Below the pieces are notes generated by a model that worked only from the letters and a program-made list of their open reading frames with translations, was not told the DNA's origin and searched no databases. 38,374 nt of DNA from an uncultured Flavobacteriaceae bacterium (GTDB lineage: Bacteria; Bacteroidota; Bacteroidia; Flavobacteriales; Flavobacteriaceae). Positions 31,361-38,374 of the stretch are shown here, piece after piece. Within the stretch, counting starts at the first letter, position 1. Each line of letters opens with the position of its first letter. A program made the translations under genes and the position numbers. The DNA is taken from contig CALLVX010000097.1 of NCBI GenBank assembly GCA_938010765.1, forward strand, positions 1-38,374, in the 5' to 3' direction.

Positions 31361-32117
31361 CCATAAATACATACTTACAATCGCAGGCCACGACCCCAGT
31401 GGTGGTGCCGGTATCACATCAGATATAAAAACATTTGAAACGCACGGCATGTATGGCCTATCTGTATGCACGGCTATCACTGTTCAAAACGACCTCAAAT
31501 TCCAACACTGCACTTGGATATCTATAAATATTATTTTAGCCCAAATAGAAATCCTATTTGAACGTTTTGAAATCAATACGGTTAAAATTGGACTTGTAGA
31601 ATCTTGGCCGGTACTTCTTCTTATTTTAAAAAAAATACATGCATTAAACCTTCCTATAAAAGTGATTTTAGACCCGATTCTGAAAGCAAGTGCCGGTTTT
31701 GATTTTCATTCGAAGGAAGAACTAGAACTATTGGATGAAATTTGGAAACTATGCTATATCATCACGCCCAACTACGATGAAATTCAAAGCTTACATCCCA
31801 AAATGAACATTGAAAAAACACTCCAACACCTAAGTAGTTTTACAAAAGTTTATTTAAAAGGTGGGCATAGAAAAGACAAAAAAGGCTGGGATAAATTATA
31901 CCAAAGTGAAATTGCCATGGTAAACATACCCCCGACGATAGCCGTGGTTTCAGAAAAACATGGCAGTGGTTGTGTATTATCCGCAGCTTTGGCAAGTAAT
32001 TTGGGCTTGGGAATTGAATTGGAAGATGCCTGTAAAAATGCTAAATATTACACAGAACAATTTTTAAACTCTCATTCTTCATTGCTAGGAACACACACTA
32101 ATATGACCGTAAAATGA
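31353..32117 (+). CDS. thiD: hydroxymethylpyrimidine/phosphomethylpyrimidine kinase ThiD
   Basis: A ribokinase-fold kinase that phosphorylates HMP to HMP-PP. The family opening YILTIAGHDPSGGAGITSD follows immediately after the start. Further marks are VILDPILKASAG, ITPNYDEIQSL, VYLKGGHR and the anion-hole motif HGSGCVLSAALAS. There is no ATG; the TTG at 31353 (254 residues, 8-bp overlap with the preceding gene) fits the family N-terminus better than the TTG at 31323 (264 residues). The stop overlaps the next start as ATGA. Confidence 0.95.
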   Translation: MNNHKYILTIAGHDPSGGAGITSDIKTFETHGMYGLSVCTAITVQNDLKFQHCTWISINIILAQIEILFERFEINTVKIGLVESWPVLLLILKKIHALNLPIKVILDPILKASAGFDFHSKEELELLDEIWKLCYIITPNYDEIQSLHPKMNIEKTLQHLSSFTKVYLKGGHRKDKKGWDKLYQSEIAMVNIPPTIAVVSEKHGSGCVLSAALASNLGLGIELEDACKNAKYYTEQFLNSHSSLLGTHTNMTVK

Positions 32118-32764
32118 TACCCAAACTACATTATATCTCAAAAGGCGACAGTCCTGAAATGCACTTAAGTAATATAAAAAAGGCTTGCGTCTCTGGAGCC
32201 GAACTAGTGCAGTTACGTCTTAAAAATTTAGACGAGGCAACACTACTAAAAACGGCAGAAATAGCAAGAGAAATTACCGCCAATTATCACACACGTCTAA
32301 TAATCAACGACCACTATAAAATAGCAAAAGCCGTAAAAGCCGACGGGGTACATCTTGGAAAAAACGACACCTGCCCTAGGGTAGCAAAAAAACACCTATA
32401 TCCCTGGCAACTTGTTGGCGGAACTGCAAACAGTCTTCAAGACTGCCAGGATCTCATAGAAAAAAAAGTAGCTTATATCGGGTTGGGTCCTTTTAGATTT
32501 ACCGCTACCAAAAATAACTTAAGCCCTATTTTGGGACTAAATGGCTATGCTAGCTTATTGAATTCCCTTAAAACAAAGACGCCAATTATTGCCATTGGCG
32601 GAATTACAATAAACGATGTTCCAGAAATTTTAGGCACCGGCGTTTACGGAATTGCCGTATCGGAAGAACTGACAAAAGATTTCAATAAGGTTAGTCGCTT
32701 TCATAAAATCCTACAAACGCCCTCCTCGCAAGAACAAGTATGGAAACTAAATGAGCCTTCATAA
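32114..32764 (+). CDS. thiE: thiamine phosphate synthase ThiE
   Basis: A 216-residue TIM-barrel enzyme joining HMP-PP with the thiazole phosphate. It has the typical blocks [63 protein letters not shown] and PIIAIGGI. It is better conserved than the copy at 30770 and is the likely authentic ThiE. Start overlaps the thiD stop by 4 bp. Confidence 0.95.
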   Translation: MIPKLHYISKGDSPEMHLSNIKKACVSGAELVQLRLKNLDEATLLKTAEIAREITANYHTRLIINDHYKIAKAVKADGVHLGKNDTCPRVAKKHLYPWQLVGGTANSLQDCQDLIEKKVAYIGLGPFRFTATKNNLSPILGLNGYASLLNSLKTKTPIIAIGGITINDVPEILGTGVYGIAVSEELTKDFNKVSRFHKILQTPSSQEQVWKLNEPS

Positions 32765-32765
32765 A

Positions 32766-33539
32766 ATGACAGATGCACTTCAAATAGCAGATAAAACGTT
32801 CAATTCCCGATTATTTACTGGCACTGGTAAGTTCAGCAGTTCTAAAAAAATGCAAGAAGCCATTACTGCCTCTGAAAGTGAATTAGTTACGGTTGCTTTA
32901 AAAAGAGTAGAACTAAATAATAAATCAGATGATATCCTTATTCACCTGAATGAAAATCATATTAATATACTCCCAAACACTTCAGGTGTACGAACTGCCA
33001 AGGAAGCTATTTTTGCGGCCCATTTGGCAAGGGAGGCATTGGAAACTAATTGGGTGAAATTAGAAATCCACCCTGATCCCAAATTTTTGTTACCCGACCC
33101 AATAGAAACTTTAAAGGCTAGCGAAGAACTGGTAAAACAAGGTTTTATAGTAATGCCCTACATCCATGCAGACCCTGTTCTATGCAAGCGTTTGGAAGAC
33201 GTTGGGGTGCAATGCGTAATGCCCTTGGGCGCGCCAATAGGTAGTAATAAAGGAATGGTGACAAAAGATTTCTTAGAAATTATTATTGAACAAAGCAATG
33301 TACCCGTAATCGTAGATGCTGGCATTGGAGCTCCCTCCCATGCAGCCTGTGCCATGGAAATGGGTGCCGACGCCGTTTTGGTCAACACTGCAATAGCAGT
33401 ATCACAGAACCCGATAGCGATGGGCAGTGCATTTAAATTAGCCGTAAAAGCTGGCAGAATGGCATACAATGCAAAATTAGCACCTCTAAAACAATACGCA
33501 CAAGCAAGCAGCCCACTAACCTCTTTTTTAAATGAGTAG
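32766..33539 (+). CDS. thiG: thiazole synthase ThiG
   Basis: A TIM-barrel enzyme that builds the thiazole ring from deoxyxylulose phosphate, dehydroglycine and ThiS-thiocarboxylate. Marks are [20 protein letters not shown], the imine-forming lysine in [10 protein letters not shown] (Lys97), [12 protein letters not shown] and [16 protein letters not shown] with [12 protein letters not shown]. The ATG at 32766 gives the standard short N-terminus (257 residues) and lies 1 bp after the thiE stop; an in-frame ATG at 32751 is possible. It overlaps thiH by 8 bp. Confidence 0.97.
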   Translation: MTDALQIADKTFNSRLFTGTGKFSSSKKMQEAITASESELVTVALKRVELNNKSDDILIHLNENHINILPNTSGVRTAKEAIFAAHLAREALETNWVKLEIHPDPKFLLPDPIETLKASEELVKQGFIVMPYIHADPVLCKRLEDVGVQCVMPLGAPIGSNKGMVTKDFLEIIIEQSNVPVIVDAGIGAPSHAACAMEMGADAVLVNTAIAVSQNPIAMGSAFKLAVKAGRMAYNAKLAPLKQYAQASSPLTSFLNE

Positions 33540-34689
33540 CTTTAAAAACATTTTTGATTTATACGATTGGGATACCCTGGAAAAAGAAATTTATCGCTTT
33601 TCCTCTGCAGATGTGCAACGGGTATTATCAAAAGATAAAATAACATTAGAGGATTTTAAAGTGTTGATTTCCCCTGCAGCAAAACCCTATATTGAAGAAA
33701 TGGGACAACGCAGTAATATGCTTACTAAAAAACGTTTTGGGAATACCATCCAAATGTATATTCCTATGTATCTTTCAAATGAATGTCAAAATATCTGCAC
33801 CTACTGTGGTTTCAGTTTGCTAAATAAAATCAAAAGAAAAACGCTTTCTGATAAAGAAATCCTGAAAGAAGTGGCCCATATTAAGCATTTAGGATATGAT
33901 CATATTCTATTGGTTACCGGTGAAGCAAATAATACTGTTGGCGTTCCTTACTTAAAAAATGCCATTCGTTTAATTCGAGAACATTTCTCTAACATCAGTA
34001 TCGAAGTGCAGCCTTTGGATCAAGAAGAATATAAGACCTTAATTAAGGAAGGCTTGTTTGCGGTATTGATATATCAAGAAACCTATCACAAAGCAACTTA
34101 TAAAACACACCACCCGAAGGGTAAAAAATCAAATTTTGATTATCGATTAGCTACTCCTGATCGCTTGGGAAAAGCGGGAATTCATAAAATTGGATTAGGT
34201 GCCTTGTACGGTCTGGAAGATTGGAGAGTAGATAGTTTTTACACTGCATTACATTTAAAATATTTACAAAAAACCTATTGGAAAACAAAATATTCCATTT
34301 CTTTTCCAAGACTGCGTCCTCACCAGGGAAATGTTGAACCTAAAGTTGAAATGACGGATGCCGATTTAGTACAATTAATTTGTGCATACCGTTTGCTCGA
34401 TGAAGATGTAGAATTATCAATGTCTACGCGGGAAAGCGAAAACTTTAGAAACAACATTATAAATTTGGGAATTACCTCTATGAGCGCGGCTTCTAAAACG
34501 AACCCGGGCGGTTACGCTGTTGACCCACAATCAGGGGAGCAATTTGAAATTTCGGATGAACGAAGTACCGAAGAAATTAAACGATTGATACAATCGCAAG
34601 GGTACGAAGTTGTTTGGAAAGATTGGGATAAAAACATTTCCGAATCCGTCAAGGATGAATTTGAAAATAGTCGAAAAACAACAATATAG
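33532..34689 (+). CDS. thiH: 2-iminoacetate (dehydroglycine) synthase ThiH
   Basis: A 385-residue radical SAM enzyme that cleaves tyrosine to dehydroglycine for ThiG. The cluster motif C-x3-C-x2-C is at Cys85, Cys89 and Cys92 ([11 protein letters not shown]). Downstream blocks include [39 protein letters not shown] and [11 protein letters not shown], all typical for ThiH. The C-terminus is normal up to VVWKDWDK. It is the last intact thi gene; the following reading frame overlaps its end and is a chimeric remnant. Confidence 0.97.
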   Translation: MSSFKNIFDLYDWDTLEKEIYRFSSADVQRVLSKDKITLEDFKVLISPAAKPYIEEMGQRSNMLTKKRFGNTIQMYIPMYLSNECQNICTYCGFSLLNKIKRKTLSDKEILKEVAHIKHLGYDHILLVTGEANNTVGVPYLKNAIRLIREHFSNISIEVQPLDQEEYKTLIKEGLFAVLIYQETYHKATYKTHHPKGKKSNFDYRLATPDRLGKAGIHKIGLGALYGLEDWRVDSFYTALHLKYLQKTYWKTKYSISFPRLRPHQGNVEPKVEMTDADLVQLICAYRLLDEDVELSMSTRESENFRNNIINLGITSMSAASKTNPGGYAVDPQSGEQFEISDERSTEEIKRLIQSQGYEVVWKDWDKNISESVKDEFENSRKTTI

Positions 34690-34933
34690 CAAACACCTAC
34701 TTGGTAATGAACTAATTATTGAAGAATGGGGTTACCCTAAGTTAGGAGTATATATTTGCGATTGCCCTTCGGGTGGGCATGATATTGTAATGCTGGATTA
34801 TAGCAAGTGTGGAGCTAATGGTGAGCCAAGTGTTGTACATATTGACCAAGAATTAGACTATAAGGCAACAACGTTATCAGCAGATTTTGAGTCTTTTGTT
34901 CGCGGTCTTGTGCTCGAGGGAGAATTTAGCTAA
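34656..34933 (+). pseudogene. chimeric remnant: possible thiF start fused to SMI1/KNR4 C-terminus
   Basis: A 92-codon frame begins inside the thiH 3' end. Codons 1-20 ([20 protein letters not shown]) look like the start of a ThiF/MoeB protein, whose genes often overlap thiH and begin with a YSRHLL-type segment. From EEWGYPKLGVYICDCPSGGH onward it is the C-terminal part of an SMI1/KNR4 domain (MLDYSKCGANGEPSVVHIDQ), a fold of toxin-immunity proteins. Neither part is complete, suggesting a deletion joined two genes. A short intact immunity-like protein cannot be excluded. Confidence 0.6.
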
Positions 34934-34946
34934 ATGTTAGTTTAGT

Positions 34947-35060
34947 TTATGAATATTTTTGACGAGCTATAAAATCTTTGATTAATGCCTTACCAAAATA
35001 GTCAATTCTAGATTTCACGTCTTCGGGACGGTGTACTTCAAAAATCAGTAGATGTGATTC
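34947..35060 (-). pseudogene. possible 3' fragment of an unknown gene
   Basis: A minus-strand frame of about 38 codons reads ESHLLIFEVHRPEDVKSRID, then YFGKALIKDFIARQKYS, to TAA at 34949-34947. It has protein-like composition but no start, and upstream it enters the next plus-strand gene and meets a stop. It may be leftover from the same rearrangement that truncated thiF. Confidence 0.3.
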
Positions 35061-35324
35061 GTGGTAAATATGATAAAAAGAATTGCTGGTTATGTACTAA
35101 TTGTTTTTAGTGTGGTACTTTTTGTTTTCCTAATACTTGGTATTCCTAATTCAATTAACACGATTAAGGCAGGGCTCAATAAGTCGGATGGGGCTTTTAG
35201 CCTAGGATTCGTAGCCGGTCAGATATTTTTTAAACTGGTTTTGTTTGTAATTGCATTTCTGCTTTTCAGATTTGGCAGGAAATTGACCAAAAAGGCTAAA
35301 GGGTCAATCCTTAAGGACACTTAA
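35061..35324 (+). CDS. small two-helix membrane protein
   Basis: An 87-residue protein with two hydrophobic segments (IAGYVLIVFSVVLFVFLILG at about 7-26 and FKLVLFVIAFLLFRFG at about 57-72) joined by a polar loop, and a basic C-terminus (RKLTKKAKG). An ATG at 35070 is also in frame. I do not recognise the family. It stands alone on the plus strand at the border of the thi operon and the mobile-island genes. Confidence 0.55.
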   Translation: MVNMIKRIAGYVLIVFSVVLFVFLILGIPNSINTIKAGLNKSDGAFSLGFVAGQIFFKLVLFVIAFLLFRFGRKLTKKAKGSILKDT

Positions 35325-36431
35325 TACAAGTTTCCTTCTAATTTAAAAGAATTCACCAACCTCCCAGTGGTTTTTTGATTTGAAGAATTCTTTAACGCAT
35401 GGTTTTTGGTTCGGTTTTTTGAAATTCTGTCATGGTACTGTCTGTTAATACCAACTTCGGTGATTAAGCTAGCTTGCTGCTCTTGGCAAAGAATATAATC
35501 CAACTGCTTTGTGTTAATTCCTTTGGCATAATAACCCATTGAATGATAGTGCCTATTGGCACCGATATCCCGTTCCGCTTTTAGACAGTCCAAGTCATTG
35601 ATTTTGATAACATCTAAATGTTTAACGAAAGATTCAAAACCTGACGAAAAAGAGGTGATGTTTAATCTTCCCAAAATAAACTTCAAGGACTTTTTAGAAA
35701 AATTTGCATTTATCAATTTGGCCATAGAAACCATTTCTAGGACTGAAAAGTTAGCGTAATCCATATTATCGCTTTGGAGTAAATGAATATTTATCAGTTC
35801 CAAGGAATCGCCTTCATGAGATTGCAGCTTATACAATTGTATGAATCCACGTGGTTTTGAACGGGCATCAAATAAGGGTGGTGCAGAAATTGACTTAATT
35901 GAACATAGTTCACACCCCTTGTCTTAACATCAAACCCATGCCACGCCCAAGTGTGTCCCTTGTTGGGGTAAAATAGATATGCTCATAAAGTCCGTTTAGA
36001 AAATAGCGATTGAACTCCTCCATTGCCATTTGACTTTCCACTTCCTGAAGAACTAGCATGTCCGCGCTGACTTCTAAAATCATTTTGGCTTTGTCCCCGA
36101 TATCCTCAAAAGTGATAGGGCGCAGATCAGGGTTTTTGGCCATTTCATTGTAAATAGAAATAATACCGGGGCGGCCTTTGAGGTTTTCGATGTTTGATAG
36201 GATATGGTCCTCGTATTCCTTGAAAGCATCTACGCTCTTTTTCGGTGCCAGATTTGTCCCTACAACTTCCCAAAGTTTCCGCATCCTTGTCAAATCCTTA
36301 TTGGATTTGTCCTCTTGGTAAATCAGCGCATCAAAATCTTGGACCAGCAGTTCTGATTCTTCGTCATTCCCAAGTAAAAGATCTCGATGCCTAGCAAAGA
36401 GATTTTCAATATTGAAAGAGGCTATCTTCAT
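35321..36431 (-). pseudogene. endonuclease/exonuclease/phosphatase-family gene, frameshifted and decayed
   Basis: The N-terminal half (36431-35910) is a normal EEP opening: KIASFNIENLFARH and ADMLVLQEVESQMAMEEFNR with the metal-binding Glu, up to TLGRGMGLMLR. After a frameshift near 35910 the family continues in another frame to 35321: LELINIHLLQSD, LKFILGRLNITSFSSGFESF, KQLDYILC. In that half the catalytic GDxN has become GRLN and the final SDH motif is missing. So the gene is broken and had lost its active site. The start overlaps the upstream HTH gene stop as ATGA, so both once formed an operon. Confidence 0.72.
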
Positions 36432-36715
36432 GAGAGGTCATTTTTGCTGTTTGTCTCATTACTTCGAAGAATGCCATCGATCTTCACCTGATCATAGAAT
36501 AGAATCCCACCCAATTTCGAAAACGGAATGGTACCGTTCAATCGAAAGTTCTGCAGGGTGCCGGGGCTTATATCTAATTTATCCATTACTTCACCCGATT
36601 TGATCCAATGGTCAATGGAAATGGTCTTATTCTTGATTAATAGTTCTCTGATATCATTTAATAACGATTCCCTGAATTGTTCTAGGTCTTCCTTAGTAAC
36701 TATGTTTACCGACAT
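36428..36715 (-). CDS. helix-turn-helix (excisionase/MerR-like) DNA-binding protein
   Basis: A 95-residue protein. A helical N-terminus (TKEDLEQFRESLLNDIRELL) is followed by a winged helix-turn-helix of the type common in Bacteroidota conjugative elements and islands (SGEVMDKLDISPGTLQNFRL and GTIPFSKLGGILFYDQVKID). Related small proteins sit beside integrases, RteC and mobilisation genes. Here it lies between rteC and the broken EEP gene. A role in controlling excision or a restriction/defence cargo is plausible, not shown. Confidence 0.78.
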   Translation of the reverse strand: MSVNIVTKEDLEQFRESLLNDIRELLIKNKTISIDHWIKSGEVMDKLDISPGTLQNFRLNGTIPFSKLGGILFYDQVKIDGILRSNETNSKNDLS

Positions 36716-36852
36716 AACGATTGCTATTTTATCGAAGGACGAAGTTGCTCCAATAGGAAGCCCTATTTACGTCCATTGTAAAATTGCGCGTTATCCGAGA
36801 ATCTTTTTCCCAAGTACCCCAAAGGTCCGGTGAAAATTTAACAGTTTTTGGG

Positions 36853-37680
36853 TCAAAGGTCGTCGTCGTCCATGGCGGAAAGCAGTCCTATGGAAAGTTC
36901 GTCCAGAAACTTGGTACGGCTCTTCTTTCGAATTTTAATCTCGGAAAAGGTCTTGTAGGGATCCCCAACCTGAAAATTGAAGGCCCGCTCAAGGGCATTT
37001 ATGATTTCACGGATACTCGCATTCCCCTAATTTATAGAGCCGTTCTTCTTCAGGGAATAGGCAAGTTCGGTCATATCCGTTCGGGAGGAAGTCCATTGAA
37101 GGGAATTTGCGTTAGTGGAGAGGCTAGGGAGAGTGTTGGTTTCCAATCCATCCCTTCGTTTTCTTAAATATATGGCCAGGCGTTTGTTGACTTTCAGCTT
37201 GGCCAAGAGTATCTCATGGGACGTGCTGAACTCCGGATCCCGGTAGTAGCTCATGGAGTGGCTGATATTGGATTCCCCAAAATATTCCCGGGTGAAGTAC
37301 TTGTCATCCAAATACGTCTTTCCTTGTTCTATGTACTGAACAAAATCTACGTTCCTAGAAAAGAAACTATCTAGTTTCTTGAGCTTTTTACGAATCGATT
37401 TGCCTTGGAGTTCCTTACTGTTCTTTGGAAAATTCACCTCAAAGGATTTGAGCTCAAAATGATAGATCAAGTTTTCCAATGGCACTTGTTTGATAGATTT
37501 GAAAAAGGTGATTTCGGATTCCATGGAGTCGAATCCCTGTTGTCTTACAAGATATCTGAAATCGGTAAGCAAGTTTCGGCAAAGTTCAATGGCCAAATGG
37601 CATTGTTTGACGATGTTGTTGGTAACCGAATAGATTCCCTTTAGTTCGTGTTCGAGTTCCTCGACTAGTCTTCGATACTC
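36853..37680 (-). pseudogene. RteC-family regulator with internal amber codon
   Basis: The reading frame encodes an RteC-like protein of the length expected for the family (about 275 codons) if the TAG at 37029-37027 is ignored. Before the stop: ELEHELKGIYSVTNNIVKQC, YFGESNISHSMSYYRDPEFS, AIYLRKRRDG, and MTELAYSLKKNGSIN. After it the same frame continues GNASIREIINALERAFNF, then KIRKKSRTKFLDELSIGLLS, to TGA at 36855-36853. RteC controls excision and transfer of Bacteroides tetracycline elements. The start at 37680 (MEYRRLVEEL) is preferred over 37725. A single nonsense change in an otherwise intact frame suggests recent inactivation or readthrough. Confidence 0.82.
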
Positions 37681-37997
37681 CATGTGCAGATTTTTAGGCG
37701 TTAAAATTACTACGATCAGCCGCATGGAAATTCGGGGGCGGGGAAGAATTTCGGAATTTGGAAAGGTGGTATGATATTAATGCAATTATCATGCCTTTCA
37801 AATTGTTAATTAGAAAAATTATAACATAAATGTTTAACGGAAAAGTAGGAATTAGGGATCAAGGCTTCGCGGTGAGTTAATTAGTACAGCGGTCCAAAAA
37901 CCTACAAAAGGCATTTATTCAAATTAATTTTCCCCATTTGTAATCAAAAAAAAGAAATAAAATGTTAAATTTTGAAAAGTGAGCAAATTTCAAAATT
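37681..37997. other. intergenic region upstream of rteC with operator-like palindrome
   Basis: No gene is seen. A long imperfect palindrome at 37768-37795 (GGTATGATA paired with TATCATGCC around 10 bases) lies about 90 bp upstream of the rteC start. It could be an operator or a promoter-proximal hairpin. Confidence 0.4.
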
Positions 37998-38022
37998 AAA
38001 AAAGCCTCCAATTCCTTGAAGG
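37998..38022 (-). terminator. terminator of the displaced tRNA-Ala
   Basis: On the minus strand GCCTTCAA-ggaa-TTGGAGGC is followed by TTTTTT. It is a close relative of the terminator at 38193-38218, as expected for neighbouring tRNA transcription units. Confidence 0.8.
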
Positions 38023-38034
38023 CCCTTATTTACT

Positions 38035-38080
38035 TGGTGGAAAATACCGGAGTCGAACCGGTGACCTCTTGCCTGCCAGG
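38035..38080 (-). tRNA. 3' half of tRNA-Ala(GGC) (partial; attachment-site-like)
   Basis: The minus strand contains the anticodon loop (CTGGCAG, anticodon GGC), the 3' anticodon stem GCAAG, a variable loop, the T arm ACCGG-TTCGACT-CCGGT and the acceptor 3' strand ATTTTCC with discriminator A and encoded CCA. U70 in the acceptor fits the alanine G3-U70 identity pair. Upstream of the loop the sequence no longer pairs, so D arm and 5' acceptor are missing. A 3' half bounded at the anticodon loop is what tyrosine-recombinase integration leaves behind. Confidence 0.78.
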
Positions 38081-38158
38081 AAATTCAGACAAATAGACTA
38101 CAACTCATTGGGTTTAGCATCAATTATGTTAAAAAAAGTTAAATTCTACCACTTGCCT

Positions 38159-38180
38159 AAAAAGTCGCAAAAAAGTCGCA
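38159..38180. repeat. tandem 11-bp repeat near tRNA fragment
   Basis: Two perfect adjacent copies of AAAAAGTCGCA lie between the tRNA-Ala fragment and the tRNA-Asp terminator. They may be integrase arm-binding sites left from an excised or decayed element; this is inference. Confidence 0.45.
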
Positions 38181-38192
38181 ACAACATTAACC

Positions 38193-38218
38193 AAAAAAGC
38201 CTCCGATTTCTCGAAGGC
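38193..38218 (-). terminator. terminator of tRNA-Asp
   Basis: On the minus strand GCCTTCGA-gaaa-TCGGAGGC is an 8-bp stem with a GAAA-type loop followed by TTTTTT, 14 bp after the tRNA-Asp 3' end. Confidence 0.9.
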
Positions 38219-38231
38219 CTTTGTTTACTAA

Positions 38232-38307
38232 GCGGTCCGGACGGGACTCGAACCCGCGACCCCCTGCGTGACAGGCAGGTATTCTAACCAACTGAACTAC
38301 CGAACCG
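38232..38307 (-). tRNA. tRNA-Asp(GTC)
   Basis: A complete cloverleaf on the minus strand: acceptor arms CGGTTCG/CGGACCG, D arm around TAGTTCAGTTGGTTAGA, anticodon stem CCTGC/GCAGG with loop CTGTCAC (anticodon GTC) and T arm GCGGG-TTCGAGT-CCCGT. CCA is not encoded. Confidence 0.95.
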
Positions 38308-38374
38308 TGGCGTTTAGCGGATGCAAATATACACCCCTAAATCTTTTGCGCAAACTATTTCGTTTAAAAATGTG

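Noticed and set aside
36784..37167. A 127-codon plus-strand protein gene
   Set aside because: It is antisense to the 3' part of the rteC-like gene, whose frame gives clear family similarity on the other strand.

Overview
The window looks like chromosomal DNA of a marine-type member of the Flavobacteriaceae (Bacteroidota). The evidence is AT-rich sequence, few Shine-Dalgarno signals, a TonB-dependent receptor with a carboxypeptidase-regulatory-like domain, an UpxY-type NusG paralog, surface-type lipoproteins with Cys-Lys/Glu-acidic starts, a type IX secretion C-terminal sorting domain, an RteC-family gene and a thiamine operon of the Bacteroidota type. The species cannot be named from sequence alone.

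Region 1 (1-9274, minus strand) is a compact and unusual biosynthetic operon. It starts with a NusG-like antiterminator behind a structured leader of about 540 bases. Then come a TonB-dependent receptor, a periplasmic repeat protein, an ATP-grasp ligase of the RiPP (graspetide) maturase type, a 67-residue peptide, a 4HBT thioesterase, a ketosynthase with an intact Cys-His-His triad, a ketosynthase-N-terminal-like partner, an acyl carrier protein and an M50 membrane protease of the RiPP type. At least two tandem precursor-like peptides follow, the last running off the left edge. Ligase, acyl-chain enzymes, protease and precursors together suggest an acylated or polyketide/peptide hybrid product.

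Region 2 (9.4-12.5 kb) is a small signalling-like module: a GNAT enzyme with autoinducer-synthase/FeeM-like features, a divergent PAS-LuxR regulator and a ThiF/E1-like adenylyltransferase. A 20-bp dyad (consensus WACTACCC-n4-GTGTAGT) occurs between the GNAT and luxR-type genes, upstream of the ThiF-like gene, twice in the 3' end of the GNAT gene, and as a half-site in the leader of the region 1 operon. I infer that this module controls itself and perhaps region 1.

Region 3 (12.4-27.3 kb) begins with a decayed gene. A TPR histidine kinase and a receiver-AraC response regulator follow, then four paralogous lipoproteins that I read as divergent MACPF (perforin-like) proteins. A secreted FG-GAP/VCBS-repeat protein with a T9SS sorting domain sits among them. 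A convergent OafA-type acyltransferase closes the region. The first two MACPF-like genes share an operator-like palindrome at identical distance from their start codons.

Region 4 (27.7-34.9 kb) holds a decayed IS5-type transposase, then a TPP riboswitch with terminator and the thiamine operon thiS-thiC-thiE(tenI-like)-thiD-thiE-thiG-thiH. Where thiF would be expected there is a chimeric remnant ending in an SMI1/KNR4 domain.

Region 5 (34.9-38.4 kb) is the edge of a decayed mobile island: a small membrane protein, a frameshifted endonuclease/exonuclease/phosphatase gene, a helix-turn-helix gene, an rteC gene with an internal amber codon, a displaced 3' half of tRNA-Ala and an intact tRNA-Asp, each tRNA with its own terminator.
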